64,000 nt of DNA, taken from NCBI RefSeq assembly GCF_014750685.1, contig NZ_JAAXGE010000001.1, positions 682,001 to 746,000 on the forward strand. Direction: 5' to 3'. Every line of letters starts with the position of its first letter. Positions within the stretch are counted from its first letter, which is position 1. Below are positions 7,976 through 17,043 of the stretch, one piece after another. The position numbers and the translations under genes were made by a program. The DNA comes from Bacteroides sp. GM023 (GTDB taxonomy: Bacteria > Bacteroidota > Bacteroidia > Bacteroidales > Bacteroidaceae). Below the pieces are notes generated by a model. It was not told where the DNA came from, made no database searches, and saw nothing but the letters and a program-made list of their open reading frames with translations.

Positions 7976-9166
7976 TTACGCCGGCAATACGCCAAGCTCT
8001 TTACCTACTTTGATAAAGGCAGCGATACATTTGTCGAGATGTTCCTTCTCGTGTCCTGCGGAAATCTGCACACGGATACGAGCCTGGTCTTTCGGAACTA
8101 CCGGATAATAGAATCCCGTCACGTAAATACCCTCTTCCTGCATACGTGCAGCATAAATCTGCGACAACTTCGCATCATACAGCATCACGGCGCAGATAGC
8201 ACTTTGAGTCGGCTTGATGTCAAATCCGGCAGCCGTCATCTTGTCACGGAAATAATTTACATTCTCCACGAGCTTGTCATGCAGCGCATTGCTCTCCTTC
8301 AACATCTTGAATACCTCAAGACTTGCGCCGATAATGCCCGGTGCCAATGAGTTAGAGAACAAATACGGACGGCTACGCTGACGCAACAAATCAATAACCT
8401 CCTTACGTCCCGTAGTAAATCCACCCAGCGCACCGCCGAAAGCCTTGCCCAGCGTACCGGTATAAATATCCACACGTCCGTGAGTCTTATATAATTCGCT
8501 TACTCCATGGCCCGTAGCACCCACCACGCCGGCAGAGTGAGACTCGTCTACCATAACCAGCGCGTCATACTTCTCAGCGAGATCACAAATCTGATCCATC
8601 GGAGCCACATTGCCATCCATAGAGAACACACCGTCGGTAACGACAATGCGGAAACGTTGTGCCTGCGCCTCTTGCAGACATCTTTCCAAATCCTTCATAT
8701 CAGCATTGGCATACCGATAGCGTTTCGCCTTACACAGACGAACACCGTCAATAATAGAAGCATGATTCAGAGAATCCGAGATGATAGCATCCTCTTCAGT
8801 GAAAAGCGGTTCAAATACACCACCGTTCGCGTCGAAACAGGCAGCATACAGAATCGTATCTTCTGTCTGGAAATAATCAGAGATTGCGGCTTCCAGTTCC
8901 TTGTGTATATCTTGCGTTCCGCAAATGAAACGAACGGACGACATACCGTATCCGCGTCGGTTCATCATTTCCTGTGAAGCCTTAATCAGTCGGGGGTGAT
9001 TGGACAATCCCAGGTAGTTGTTAGCGCAGAAGTTCAGCACTTCTTTGCCTTTAACAGTGATGGCAGCTTGCTGCGCACTTTCGATCAGTCGTTCTTCTTT
9101 GTAGAGTCCGGCCTCCTTAATTTCAGCCAATGTTTGGCTGAGGAATTCTTGCATTTTACCGTACAT
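7976..9166 (-). CDS. kbl: Glycine C-acetyltransferase (2-amino-3-ketobutyrate CoA ligase)
   Basis: A 396-residue PLP enzyme of the alpha-oxoamine synthase family that cleaves 2-amino-3-ketobutyrate with CoA to glycine and acetyl-CoA. Diagnostic features are NFCANNYLGLSNHPRL near the N terminus, GYGMSSVRFICGTQDIHKEL, the VMVDESHSAGVVGATGHG aspartate/histidine site and the PLP-lysine motif TGTLGKAFGG. It is transcribed divergently from the threonine 3-dehydrogenase gene, 135 bases away, so together they form the two-step threonine degradation route. Length and N terminus match the family. Confidence 0.95.
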   Translation of the reverse strand: MYGKMQEFLSQTLAEIKEAGLYKEERLIESAQQAAITVKGKEVLNFCANNYLGLSNHPRLIKASQEMMNRRGYGMSSVRFICGTQDIHKELEAAISDYFQTEDTILYAACFDANGGVFEPLFTEEDAIISDSLNHASIIDGVRLCKAKRYRYANADMKDLERCLQEAQAQRFRIVVTDGVFSMDGNVAPMDQICDLAEKYDALVMVDESHSAGVVGATGHGVSELYKTHGRVDIYTGTLGKAFGGALGGFTTGRKEVIDLLRQRSRPYLFSNSLAPGIIGASLEVFKMLKESNALHDKLVENVNYFRDKMTAAGFDIKPTQSAICAVMLYDAKLSQIYAARMQEEGIYVTGFYYPVVPKDQARIRVQISAGHEKEHLDKCIAAFIKVGKELGVLPA

Positions 9167-9225
9167 GGTGTTTATGTATTAAGTTAGATTGCAAAGGACA
9201 TTATTTTTCTTGGAATAACAATGTC

Positions 9226-9262
9226 TTTTTGATTAAAATCTGAAAAAAAAGTGCTTACTTTG
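9226..9262 (+). promoter_or_regulatory. Candidate promoter for tdh
   Basis: TTACTTTG (9255-9262) matches the -7 consensus at 7 of 8 positions, and TTTTTG (9226-9231) lies about 23 bases upstream. It is in the 135-base gap shared with the divergent kbl gene. Confidence 0.4.
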
Positions 9263-9301
9263 CGCACTATTTAAGCTTAATATTCTAAGTCAGAAGAAAA
9301 A

Positions 9302-10255
9302 ATGAAACACATTTTGATTATTGGAGCTACCGGACAGATAGGTTCGGAGCTAACGATGGAGCTACGTAAACGTTACGGAAATGCAAATGTAGTAGCTGGT
9401 TACATCCCGGGTGCAGAACCTAAAGGTGAGTTGAAAGAATCCGGACCGTCAGCGATTGCCGATGTAACGGATGCGGAAGCGATAGCATCCGTGGTAAAAG
9501 AGTATCACATCGATACGATCTATAATCTTGCTGCGCTGCTGTCAGTCGTAGCAGAGTCAAAGCCTAAGCTGGCTTGGAAAATAGGTATCGACGGATTATG
9601 GAACGTACTGGAAGTTGCGCGCGAACAAGGATGCGCGGTATTCACTCCCAGTTCAATCGGCTCGTTCGGTGCTACTACGCCGCATACGCAAACCCCGCAG
9701 GACACTATACAGCGTCCGCGTACCATGTATGGAGTCACTAAAGTAACCACCGAGTTACTGAGCGACTACTACTTTAATAAATACGGTGTCGACACTCGTG
9801 CAGTCCGTTTTCCGGGCATCATCTCGAACGTGACACCTCCGGGTGGCGGAACCACCGACTATGCTGTCGACATTTATTATTCGGCAGTGAAAGGAGAAAA
9901 ATTCGTGTGCCCCATCAAACAAGGCACCCTGATGGATATGATGTATATGCCGGACGCGCTGAACGCAGCCATTACGCTGATGGAAGCCGACCCGACAAAA
10001 TTGATACACCGCAATGCTTTCAATATCGCCTCTATGAGTTTCGACCCGGAGACGATTTATCAGGAAATCAAGAAGCATGTGCCACAGTTCGAGATGGTTT
10101 ATGACGTAGACCCCTTGAAGCAGCGCATCGCCGACAGTTGGCCTGATAGTCTGGACGATACCTGCGCTCGCCAAGAGTGGGGGTGGAAGCCGGCCTACAA
10201 TTTGGAAAGCATGACGGTGGATATGCTTGAAAAGTTAAGAGAGAAACTGAAATAA
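9302..10255 (+). CDS. tdh: SDR-type L-threonine 3-dehydrogenase
   Basis: A 317-residue NAD-dependent enzyme of the extended short-chain dehydrogenase (epimerase-like) family. It has the Rossmann motif IIGATGQIGSEL, the NLAALLSVVAESKP segment, the catalytic serine/threonine region FTPSSIGSFG, the YxxxK pair in YGVTKVTTE and the family-typical RFPGIISNVTPPGGGTTDYA. Together with the divergent kbl this predicts conversion of threonine to 2-amino-3-ketobutyrate and then glycine. This enzyme class is unrelated to the zinc-dependent Tdh of E. coli. The stop overlaps the next gene's start by one base (TAATG), indicating an operon with the lipoprotein gene. Confidence 0.88.
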   Translation: MKHILIIGATGQIGSELTMELRKRYGNANVVAGYIPGAEPKGELKESGPSAIADVTDAEAIASVVKEYHIDTIYNLAALLSVVAESKPKLAWKIGIDGLWNVLEVAREQGCAVFTPSSIGSFGATTPHTQTPQDTIQRPRTMYGVTKVTTELLSDYYFNKYGVDTRAVRFPGIISNVTPPGGGTTDYAVDIYYSAVKGEKFVCPIKQGTLMDMMYMPDALNAAITLMEADPTKLIHRNAFNIASMSFDPETIYQEIKKHVPQFEMVYDVDPLKQRIADSWPDSLDDTCARQEWGWKPAYNLESMTVDMLEKLREKLK

Positions 10256-11103
10256 TGAAAAAACTAATTGCAGGGGTCATATTGCTCTGCATGTTTGGTG
10301 CTTGTGGTAACAAGAAAACCAAGATTGACCCCTTCGCATCTATTACTAAAGAAGTGGATTCAATCCGCCAACAAGCGGATTCTATCCATGGAGATGAATT
10401 GCCGGAAGAGCCGCAGCCTATACAGGCTGACGAATCTTTCGACGATTTCATCTACAATTTTGCTTCCGATGATGCTTTGCAGCGTCAACGTGTGAAATTT
10501 CCTTTGCCCTACTACAAAGGAGATGAAAAGTCGAATATCGACGAAAAGCACTGGAAGCATGACAACTTGTTTACCAAGCAGCACTATTATACGCTCCTGT
10601 TTGATAAAGAGGAAGACATGGATTTGGTAGGAGACACCTCACTCACATCCGTACAGGTAGAATGGATATTCGTCAAGACCCGGATGATGAAGCGGTATTA
10701 TTTTGAGCGTATCAAAGGAGCATGGATGCTGGAAGCAATCAATCTGCGCCCTATCGAGAAGAGTGACAACGAGAACTTTGTAGAGTTCTTCGGTCGTTTC
10801 GCCACCGATAGCGTTTTCCAGAGTCAGCGTGTGCGTGAGCCGTTGGCTTTCGTCACCAGCGACCCGGACGATGACTTCTCCATCCTGGAGACCAGTCTCG
10901 ACCTCAACCAGTGGTTTGCCTTCAAACCCGAACTTCCTTCCGAACGCCTTTCCAATATCAACTACGGACAACGGAATGACGACAATTCCACAACGAAAAT
11001 CCTGGCATTGAAAGGCATCGGCAACGGTTTCTCCAATATCCTTTATTTCTGCCGGAAAGCCGGAGAATGGGAACTGTGTAAGTTTGAAGATACAAGTATA
11101 TAA
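10255..11103 (+). CDS. DUF4348-like lipoprotein
   Basis: A 282-residue predicted lipoprotein. The signal is MKKLIAGVILLCMFGAC with the lipid cysteine at position 17. Two tandem copies of a similar module can be seen: FDDFIYNFASDDALQRQRVKFPL near residue 60 and FVEFFGRFATDSVFQSQRVREPL near residue 180, each followed by an aromatic-rich half. I place it in the Bacteroides DUF4348 group with moderate certainty; function is unknown. It is translationally coupled to tdh and followed by murB 16 bases on. Confidence 0.75.
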   Translation: MKKLIAGVILLCMFGACGNKKTKIDPFASITKEVDSIRQQADSIHGDELPEEPQPIQADESFDDFIYNFASDDALQRQRVKFPLPYYKGDEKSNIDEKHWKHDNLFTKQHYYTLLFDKEEDMDLVGDTSLTSVQVEWIFVKTRMMKRYYFERIKGAWMLEAINLRPIEKSDNENFVEFFGRFATDSVFQSQRVREPLAFVTSDPDDDFSILETSLDLNQWFAFKPELPSERLSNINYGQRNDDNSTTKILALKGIGNGFSNILYFCRKAGEWELCKFEDTSI

Positions 11104-11119
11104 CCCTAAAACAGTATAG

Positions 11120-12115
11120 ATGATGTACTCTCTTTTGTCTTACAATACATTCGGCATTGATGTCAGTGCCGCCCGTTTTTTAGAATATACTTCCGTGGAA
11201 GAACTGCAACAACTGATTGCGCAAGGTGCCGTTACGACACCTTTTTTGCATATAGGTGGTGGCAGTAACCTCCTGTTTTCCAAAGACTATGACGGGCTGA
11301 TACTTCATTCGCGCATCGAAGGAATCGAAGTGACGGAAGAAGATGCGCGCTCCGTATCCGTACGGGTGGGCGCAGGCATTGTATGGGATGACTTTGTGGC
11401 ATACTGCGTGGAACGCGGATGGTATGGAGCAGAAAATCTCTCCCTGATTCCCGGTGAAGTGGGAGCGAGCGCCGTACAGAACATCGGAGCCTACGGCGTC
11501 GAAGTAAAAGACCTCATAACCGCCGTGGAGACAGTGAACATTCAGGGCGAAAAACGTGTTTACTCCGTAGAAGAATGTGAATATGCCTATCGCAACAGCC
11601 TCTTTAAACGCCCGGAAAATAAGTCGGTCTTTGTCACCCACGTACGTTTCCGGCTTAGCAAAGAAGCGCATTACACACTGGACTACGGAACCATCCGCCA
11701 GGAACTTGACAAATACCCTGAACTGACGTTACCGGTAGTCCGGAAAGTAATCATTGATATCCGCGAAAGCAAGTTGCCCGACCCGAAAGTCATGGGAAAT
11801 GCCGGCAGCTTCTTTATGAACCCCATCGTCCCTAAAGAAAAACTGGCAGACCTGCAACGGGAATATCCGCGGATACCCTATTACGAACTGGCTGACGGAC
11901 GGGTGAAAATCCCTGCGGGATGGATGATAGACCAGTGCGGCTGGAAAGGAAAATCCCTGGGCCCTGCGGCTGTGCACGATAAACAAGCACTCGTGCTGGT
12001 CAACAAAGGCGGAGCGAAGGGGAGTGATATAATTGCGCTTTCGGACGCAGTACGGGCTTCCGTCCGTGAGAAGTTCGGCATAGACATTCATCCTGAAGTA
12101 AACTTAATAAATTGA
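11120..12115 (+). CDS. murB: UDP-N-acetylenolpyruvoylglucosamine reductase
   Basis: A 331-residue FAD enzyme that reduces UDP-GlcNAc-enolpyruvate to UDP-MurNAc in peptidoglycan synthesis. It is the E. coli-like type: [11 protein letters not shown] at the N terminus, the FAD-binding [20 protein letters not shown], the glycine-rich [19 protein letters not shown], the active-site serine in [23 protein letters not shown], and the C-terminal glutamate in HPEVNLI. It ends a probable tdh-lipoprotein-murB operon. Its TGA stop (12113-12115) lies within an AATTGAG repeat, so the repeat supplies the stop codon. Confidence 0.95.
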   Translation: MMYSLLSYNTFGIDVSAARFLEYTSVEELQQLIAQGAVTTPFLHIGGGSNLLFSKDYDGLILHSRIEGIEVTEEDARSVSVRVGAGIVWDDFVAYCVERGWYGAENLSLIPGEVGASAVQNIGAYGVEVKDLITAVETVNIQGEKRVYSVEECEYAYRNSLFKRPENKSVFVTHVRFRLSKEAHYTLDYGTIRQELDKYPELTLPVVRKVIIDIRESKLPDPKVMGNAGSFFMNPIVPKEKLADLQREYPRIPYYELADGRVKIPAGWMIDQCGWKGKSLGPAAVHDKQALVLVNKGGAKGSDIIALSDAVRASVREKFGIDIHPEVNLIN

Positions 12116-12335
12116 GAATTGAGAATTGAGAATTGAAAAATAGAGAGTTGAGAATGAAAAACGGGAATTGGGAATGAAAAAGAATGAATAACTATACAGC
12201 ATTCCCGCATCAGTCCATTCTCATTGTTCATATGACTGTTCTTCATTTTCAACTCTCTATTTTTCAATTCTCAATTCTCAATTCTCAATTTATTAACTCT
12301 CTATTTTTTAATTTTTAATTTTTAATTCTCAATTT
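12109..12335. repeat. Long AATTGAG-family inverted repeat
   Basis: A 43-base arm (12109-12151) of tandem AATTGAGA units ending in a TAGAGAGTTGA block is exactly matched by its reverse complement at 12249-12291, with about 97 bases between. A further set of AATTTTTAATTCTCAATTT units runs to 12335. The arms can form an extremely stable hairpin that starts at the murB stop codon. Shorter relatives occur at 53263-53357 and, without clear arms, at 19029-19055. Confidence 0.85.
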
Positions 12336-12340
12336 AAGAA

Positions 12341-13099
12341 GTGAAAGTAAGAATCATAGGAAGTGGAACATCGACGGGAGTGCCCCAAATCGGCTGCACA
12401 TGCGCAGTCTGTACTTCTGCCGACCCGAAAGATAACCGTCTGCGTGCATCCGCCCTCGTGGAAACGGACGACGCACGGATACTGATAGACTGCGGTCCCG
12501 ATTTCCGGGAACAAGTATTGCATCTCCCTTACGAGCGGATAGACGGCGTGCTCATAACGCACGAACACTACGACCACGTCGGCGGACTGGACGATTTGCG
12601 CCCCTTCTGCCGTTTCGGTTCTGTACCCATCTACGCCGAAGAATATGTAGCGAAAGCATTGCGCCTGCGCATGCCCTACTGTTTCGTAGACCATCGTTAC
12701 CCCGGCGTGCCCGACATTCCTTTGCAGGAAATTGAACCGGGACAGCACTTTTCCATTAACCATACTGAAATACTTCCCCTGCGCGTGATGCACGGCCGAC
12801 TGCCGATTTTGGGCTACCGCATCGGGCCACTTGGCTATATCACCGATATGCTGACCATGCCCGAAGAATCTTTTGAACAATTAGCGGGAATAGATGTTTT
12901 GATAGTGAATGCGCTTCGGATTGCCCCGCATCCTACCCATCAGAACTTGGAGGAAGCATTGGCAGTGGCGCGGCGTATTCAGGCAAAGGAAACTTACTTC
13001 ATACATATGAGCCATGATATAGGCTTGCATGCCGAGGTTGAACGGAAACTGCCGGACAATATTCACCTGGCATTTGACGGAATGGAAATTCATCTCTGA
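12341..13099 (+). CDS. MBL-fold metallo-hydrolase (PhnP-like)
   Basis: A 252-residue metallo-beta-lactamase-fold hydrolase starting at GTG. The metal site THEHYDHVGG is intact, with a downstream histidine in VMHGRLP, the aspartate in GYITDM and a late histidine in FIHMSHDIG. The N terminus GSGTSTGVPQIGCTCAVC carries two cysteines as in the PhnP / cyclic-phosphodiesterase-like branch. The substrate is not evident; no phn genes are nearby. It may be read from murB through the inverted repeat or from its own promoter; none was clear. Confidence 0.8.
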   Translation: MKVRIIGSGTSTGVPQIGCTCAVCTSADPKDNRLRASALVETDDARILIDCGPDFREQVLHLPYERIDGVLITHEHYDHVGGLDDLRPFCRFGSVPIYAEEYVAKALRLRMPYCFVDHRYPGVPDIPLQEIEPGQHFSINHTEILPLRVMHGRLPILGYRIGPLGYITDMLTMPEESFEQLAGIDVLIVNALRIAPHPTHQNLEEALAVARRIQAKETYFIHMSHDIGLHAEVERKLPDNIHLAFDGMEIHL

Positions 13100-13124
13100 T
13101 TGTCGGTGAAATTTTTAGCAAAAG

Positions 13125-13156
13125 TTTTGTTTTCTTTGTAGAAATTATTATTTTTG
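13125..13156 (+). promoter_or_regulatory. Bacteroides promoter ahead of the DUF3352-like gene
   Basis: TTTTG (13125-13129) and TATTTTTG (13149-13156, perfect TAnnTTTG) are separated by 19 bases, the expected spacing. The start codon follows 26 bases later. Confidence 0.7.
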
Positions 13157-13182
13157 CACCTAACCGATAAACAGCGAATATT

Positions 13183-14769
13183 ATGAAACTTCGTACGATA
13201 GTGAAAATAGCGGTCACTTCTTCTGTTGTACTTTTGTGCGCAGGTTTCGCCTTATACTCTTTTTTTCGGCTGTCAGCCGCCGAAGGACAGAAGGATTTCA
13301 ACCTTTACGAGTTAGTTCCAACCACCGCTTCGGCGGTATTTGCCACCGATGACGTGCTCGAATTTGTCACCGAAATAGACGGTCTGACTTGTAGCAAAAA
13401 TCAGCAATATCTGCATGTATCCAAACTTTTCTCTTATCTGAAGCAAACTCTCTATACCCTTTCGGAAGACAGCCCGCATGGATTAAGCCGGCAAATGAAC
13501 CAAATGCTGATTAGCTTCCACGAACCGGATAATGAGCGCAACCAGGTACTTTATTGCCGGTTGGGCGCAGGAGACAGGGAATTAATCGACAGATTTGCGC
13601 AGAGATTTATATCATCGCTCTACCCGCCGAAAAGCTTCGACTATAAAGGAGAGGAAATAATGATTTACCCCATGTCCGACGGTGACTTCCTAGCCTGCTA
13701 CCTGACACCCGATTTTATGGCATTGAGTTTCCAGAAGAAACTGGTGGAAGACGTCATTGATGCCTACAAGAAAGGCGGTTCGCTAGCGGATGACCCTACT
13801 TTCACCGGAGTGCGCGCGCCGAAGAAAAGTACGGCTGCCGCCACCATTTATACCCGTGTGAACGGTATGATTGGATGGACGGAATTCGATATGAAGATGA
13901 AAGACGACTTTGTCTATTTCACGGGAATCAGCCACGACGCAGATACCTGCTTCACCTTTATCAACCTGCTCCGCCAGCAAGAATCCGTCAAAGGATTTCC
14001 CGGCGAAGTGTTGCCCTCTACCGCATTTTATTTCAGTAAACAAAGCATAACCGATTGGAACTCCTTGCTCTCTTACAGCGATTTGCAAGGATACACAACC
14101 GCAGGACGCACCACTGAAATGCAAAACAGGGACAGGGAATTATCGCATTACCTGATGGAGAATACCGGGCACGATTTAGTTGCCTGCCTGTTTCAGCGGG
14201 AAGATACCTTGCAAGATGCAGCAGCAGTATTGAGCCTGTCCGTATTGGACGTGACGGAAGCCGAACGGATGCTGCGCTCGTTGGTCAATACCGCTCCCGC
14301 CGAAGAAGGGGTTAGAAAACCCCGTATAACTTTTTGTTATACCGCCAATAAGGCTTACCCTGTCTATCGGCTCCCTCAAACAACGTTGTTTACGCAACTA
14401 ACCAGTTTTGTGGAACCGACATCTCATATGTATGCCGCTTTCTATGGCGGACGTCTGCTGCTGGCTCCCGATGAAGACAGTCTCTCCCGTTACATTCGCC
14501 AGTTGGACAAAGGCGAAGTGCTCGATGGAGCAATCGCTTATCGGGCAGGAATGGATAGTATGTCCGATTCCTATCATTTTATGTTGATGGCGGACTTCGA
14601 CCATCTGTTCCATCAAGCAGAAAAACAAGTTCATTTCGTGCCGGATTTCTTCTTGCGCAACTCCGACTTTTTTCGCAATTTTATACTTTTTGCCCAGTTT
14701 ACTTACACTGATGGAGTACTCTATCCTAACATTGTTTTGCGGTATAAAACGGAGCAGAATCCTAATTGA
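13183..14769 (+). CDS. DUF3352-like membrane-anchored protein
   Basis: A 528-residue protein with an N-terminal anchor or uncleaved signal (ITVTSSVVLL-like hydrophobic run at residues 8-28) and a large exported region. It resembles the Bacteroidetes DUF3352 group in length and in the LVPTTASAVFATDDVLEFV opening, but I give this family name with only moderate certainty. No catalytic motif was recognised and no function can be assigned. It has its own promoter and no operon partner. Confidence 0.6.
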   Translation: MKLRTIVKIAVTSSVVLLCAGFALYSFFRLSAAEGQKDFNLYELVPTTASAVFATDDVLEFVTEIDGLTCSKNQQYLHVSKLFSYLKQTLYTLSEDSPHGLSRQMNQMLISFHEPDNERNQVLYCRLGAGDRELIDRFAQRFISSLYPPKSFDYKGEEIMIYPMSDGDFLACYLTPDFMALSFQKKLVEDVIDAYKKGGSLADDPTFTGVRAPKKSTAAATIYTRVNGMIGWTEFDMKMKDDFVYFTGISHDADTCFTFINLLRQQESVKGFPGEVLPSTAFYFSKQSITDWNSLLSYSDLQGYTTAGRTTEMQNRDRELSHYLMENTGHDLVACLFQREDTLQDAAAVLSLSVLDVTEAERMLRSLVNTAPAEEGVRKPRITFCYTANKAYPVYRLPQTTLFTQLTSFVEPTSHMYAAFYGGRLLLAPDEDSLSRYIRQLDKGEVLDGAIAYRAGMDSMSDSYHFMLMADFDHLFHQAEKQVHFVPDFFLRNSDFFRNFILFAQFTYTDGVLYPNIVLRYKTEQNPN

Positions 14770-15212
14770 AAATCCATCCGTAATCCTGTTTTTCCACACA
14801 GCAAAAAGTAGATTTCCCGAGTGAAAACTTCCCAAGTTGAAAGGTGAAAAACTCACGAGAAAACTGCGAAAAACCTACGAGAAATAACGATAGGAAAAAT
14901 ACCGCTTTTTTCAAAAACTAAAACCTCTGAAACGCCTTCTGGCAGGGCGCAAAAACCCAACCATAACCCAACCATAACCCAAGAGAGGAGAAGAGAATAA
15001 AAGAGAATAGAAAAACAGAAAGAAAAAGAAAGATAAAAATCCTGTTACTGTTGCCGATAATATTTTGGAAGAGAAGAACCGTTGTTGCCACTGCTGCTTA
15101 TTCTCTTTCGTAATCCGTGGGCGGATTTTTCCGAGCCCGTAGCAGAGTGTTGCCCACCCCCGGGATAAAGACTATTCAGCCCACGGCGGAATCTTTACAA
15201 AGTGCGGGCATA
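14770..15212. other. Non-coding gap, nothing clearly functional
   Basis: No convincing gene was seen. The stretch includes a CCCAACCATAACCCAACCAT short direct repeat near 14955, a purine-rich run (roughly 14977-15045) of AAGAGAATA/GAAAGAAAAAG units, and a GC-rich tail (15111-15200) in which CCGTGGGC (15116-15123) and GCCCACGG (15179-15186) form an 8-bp inverted repeat across about 55 bases. Confidence 0.4.
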
Positions 15213-15255
15213 AAAAAAACTCCCGGCAAGAATCATTCTCACCGGGAGTTTTTTT
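15213..15255 (-). terminator. Bidirectional terminator after the DUF3127 gene
   Basis: A 14-bp perfect stem (15213-15226 with 15242-15255; core ACTCCCGG/CCGGGAGT) has A and T runs on its outer sides, so it can act on either strand. It lies 31 bases past the stop of the minus-strand DUF3127 gene. Confidence 0.85.
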
Positions 15256-15285
15256 ATCTGTATCGTTAAGCGGAATACTTTCGGC

Positions 15286-15660
15286 TTAGAACGGCAGGTC
15301 GTCTTTAGCGTCGCCCGAAGTGAAATCCGGAGTAGCTGACGGAGGCGGGGGAGGAACAGAACCACCGGTAGCCATCGGAGCACCTGCGCCGACACGTTCA
15401 ACTTTCCATGCACGGATACTGTTGAACCAGCGGTCTTGCCACTGGCGGGCGTCAACGTCAAATGATACGGTCAGTTCTTCGCCCATCTGAATGTTGAATT
15501 GCTCGATTTTGTCTACGCCAAATACATCGAAACACATTTTGCGTGGATATTGGTCGTGATTTTCGATAACGAACTCTTGTGATTTCCACTCGTTGCCGCT
15601 AGTCTTTGAAACTCCACCTCTCGGAGGGAGTATAGCGATGATTTTTCCTGTAAATTCCAT
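15286..15660 (-). CDS. DUF3127 single-strand-binding-like protein
   Basis: A 124-residue protein with an OB-fold-like N-terminal domain: MEFTGKIIAILPPRGG, then KSQEFVIENHDQYP, CFDVFGVD and ELTVSFDVDARQWQDRWFN. A proline/glycine-rich linker follows, and the last residues are DDLPF. The tail resembles the acidic, phenylalanine-ended tip of bacterial SSB that recruits repair and replication proteins. The family is annotated as DUF3127; ssDNA binding is inferred from the fold and tail. It is transcribed away from dnaN, 152 bases apart. Confidence 0.8.
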   Translation of the reverse strand: MEFTGKIIAILPPRGGVSKTSGNEWKSQEFVIENHDQYPRKMCFDVFGVDKIEQFNIQMGEELTVSFDVDARQWQDRWFNSIRAWKVERVGAGAPMATGGSVPPPPPSATPDFTSGDAKDDLPF

Positions 15661-15742
15661 TGCGATTATTTTAAATTCTGCGGCGAAGTTACAATTTTTT
15701 AGGAATATCCCTCACACAAACTCAGTTTTTTCTTTTGTTTTG

Positions 15743-15774
15743 TTGGGTAGCCCGAATCTTTTTTCGTAACTTTG
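15743..15774 (+). promoter_or_regulatory. dnaN promoter
   Basis: TAACTTTG (15767-15774) matches TAnnTTTG exactly, with TTG (15743-15745) 21 bases upstream. The dnaN ATG follows 38 bases later. Confidence 0.7.
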
Positions 15775-15812
15775 TGCGTTAGAACATTTAAAACTTAAAT
15801 ACACGAAAATAT

Positions 15813-16934
15813 ATGAAATTTATCGTTTCAAGTACTGCTCTTTCCAGCCATTTACAGGCCATCAGCCGTGTGATTAATTCCAAAAATGCGCTGCCGATTC
15901 TCGATTGTTTCCTCTTCGAACTGGAAGACGGAACATTGTCTGTGACCGTATCTGACAGCGAAACGACGATGGTGACTACCGTTGAAGTGAATGGCGATAC
16001 AAACGGGCGTTTTGCCGTAGTAGCGAAAACATTGCTTGATGCACTGAAGGAGATCCCGGAGCAACCGTTGACATTTGACATCAATCCGGACAATTACGAA
16101 ATCACAGTACAGTACCAAAACGGAAAATACAGCCTGATGGGACAGAATGCGGATGAATTTCCGCAATCGGCTACACTGGGTGACAACGCAGTCCGCGTAG
16201 AAATGGCGGCTGAAGTATTGCTGGGTGGCATCAACCGCTCCGTGTTTGCCACTGCCGACGACGAACTTCGTCCCGTGATGAACGGTATTTATTTTGATAT
16301 TACAACAGAAGACATCACAATGGTGGCTTCGGACGGTCATAAACTGGTACGTTGCAAGACGTTAGCTGCCAAAGGCAACGAACGCGCAGCCTTCATCCTT
16401 CCGAAGAAACCGGCTACCTTGCTCAAGAACCTTCTGCCGAAAGAACAGGGAACTGTGACTATCGAATTTGACGAACGCAACGCTGTATTCATGCTTGAAA
16501 AGTACCGCATGGTGTGCCGTCTCATCGAAGGACGTTATCCGAACTACAACTCGGTAATTCCTCAGAACAACCCTCATAAGGTAACCGTAGACCGCCAGCA
16601 GTTGGTAGGTGCTTTGCGCCGTGTGTCCATCTTCTCGTCACAAGCGAGCAGTTTGATTAAACTCCGTGTGCAGGAAAATCAGATTGTGATTTCCGCGCAG
16701 GACATCGACTTCTCCACTTCTGCCGAAGAAACACAAGTGTGCCAGTATGCAGGTGCCGCCATGAGCATCGGCTTCAAGTCTACTTTCCTTATCGACATCC
16801 TGAACAATATCTCGGCCGACGAAGTGATTATCGAACTGGCTGACCCGTCACGTGCCGGAGTTATCATCCCTGTGGAACAGGAAGAGAACGAAGACCTGTT
16901 GATGCTGCTGATGCCGATGATGCTGAACGATTAA
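15813..16934 (+). CDS. dnaN: DNA polymerase III beta subunit (sliding clamp)
   Basis: A 373-residue clamp protein that encircles DNA and tethers the replicative polymerase. It begins MKFIVSSTALSSHLQAISRV, shows the three-domain repeat pattern (VNGDTNGRFAVVAKTLLDAL; FATADDELRPVMNGIYFDI; the C-terminal domain from about residue 245) and ends with LLMLLMPMMLND, matching the family's PM-(R/L)-hydrophobic tail. Next come an epsilon-like exonuclease and coaBC. No dnaA is adjacent, so this is not an oriC-type dnaA-dnaN block. Confidence 0.95.
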   Translation: MKFIVSSTALSSHLQAISRVINSKNALPILDCFLFELEDGTLSVTVSDSETTMVTTVEVNGDTNGRFAVVAKTLLDALKEIPEQPLTFDINPDNYEITVQYQNGKYSLMGQNADEFPQSATLGDNAVRVEMAAEVLLGGINRSVFATADDELRPVMNGIYFDITTEDITMVASDGHKLVRCKTLAAKGNERAAFILPKKPATLLKNLLPKEQGTVTIEFDERNAVFMLEKYRMVCRLIEGRYPNYNSVIPQNNPHKVTVDRQQLVGALRRVSIFSSQASSLIKLRVQENQIVISAQDIDFSTSAEETQVCQYAGAAMSIGFKSTFLIDILNNISADEVIIELADPSRAGVIIPVEQEENEDLLMLLMPMMLND

Positions 16935-16940
16935 TCAAAT

Positions 16941-17027
16941 ATCACCATATGGTCAAACGGATTCACACAGATGAGATTTTCCTTGCGAGAATTAGAGTCT
17001 GTGTGAATCTGTTTAATCTGAAGTGAT
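16941..17027. repeat. REP-like inverted repeat, variant of the GGCACGGATT family
   Basis: AAACGGATTCACACAGA (16955-16971) pairs with TCTGTGTGAATCTGTTT (16998-17014) with one G-T, and outer ATCAC/GTGAT (16941-16945, 17023-17027) extend it. The arm shares the GGATT-CACAGAT theme of the repeats at 7833 and 57823 but lacks the GGCAC tip. It follows the dnaN stop directly. Confidence 0.7.
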
Positions 17028-17043
17028 TACAAAATAACAAGAA

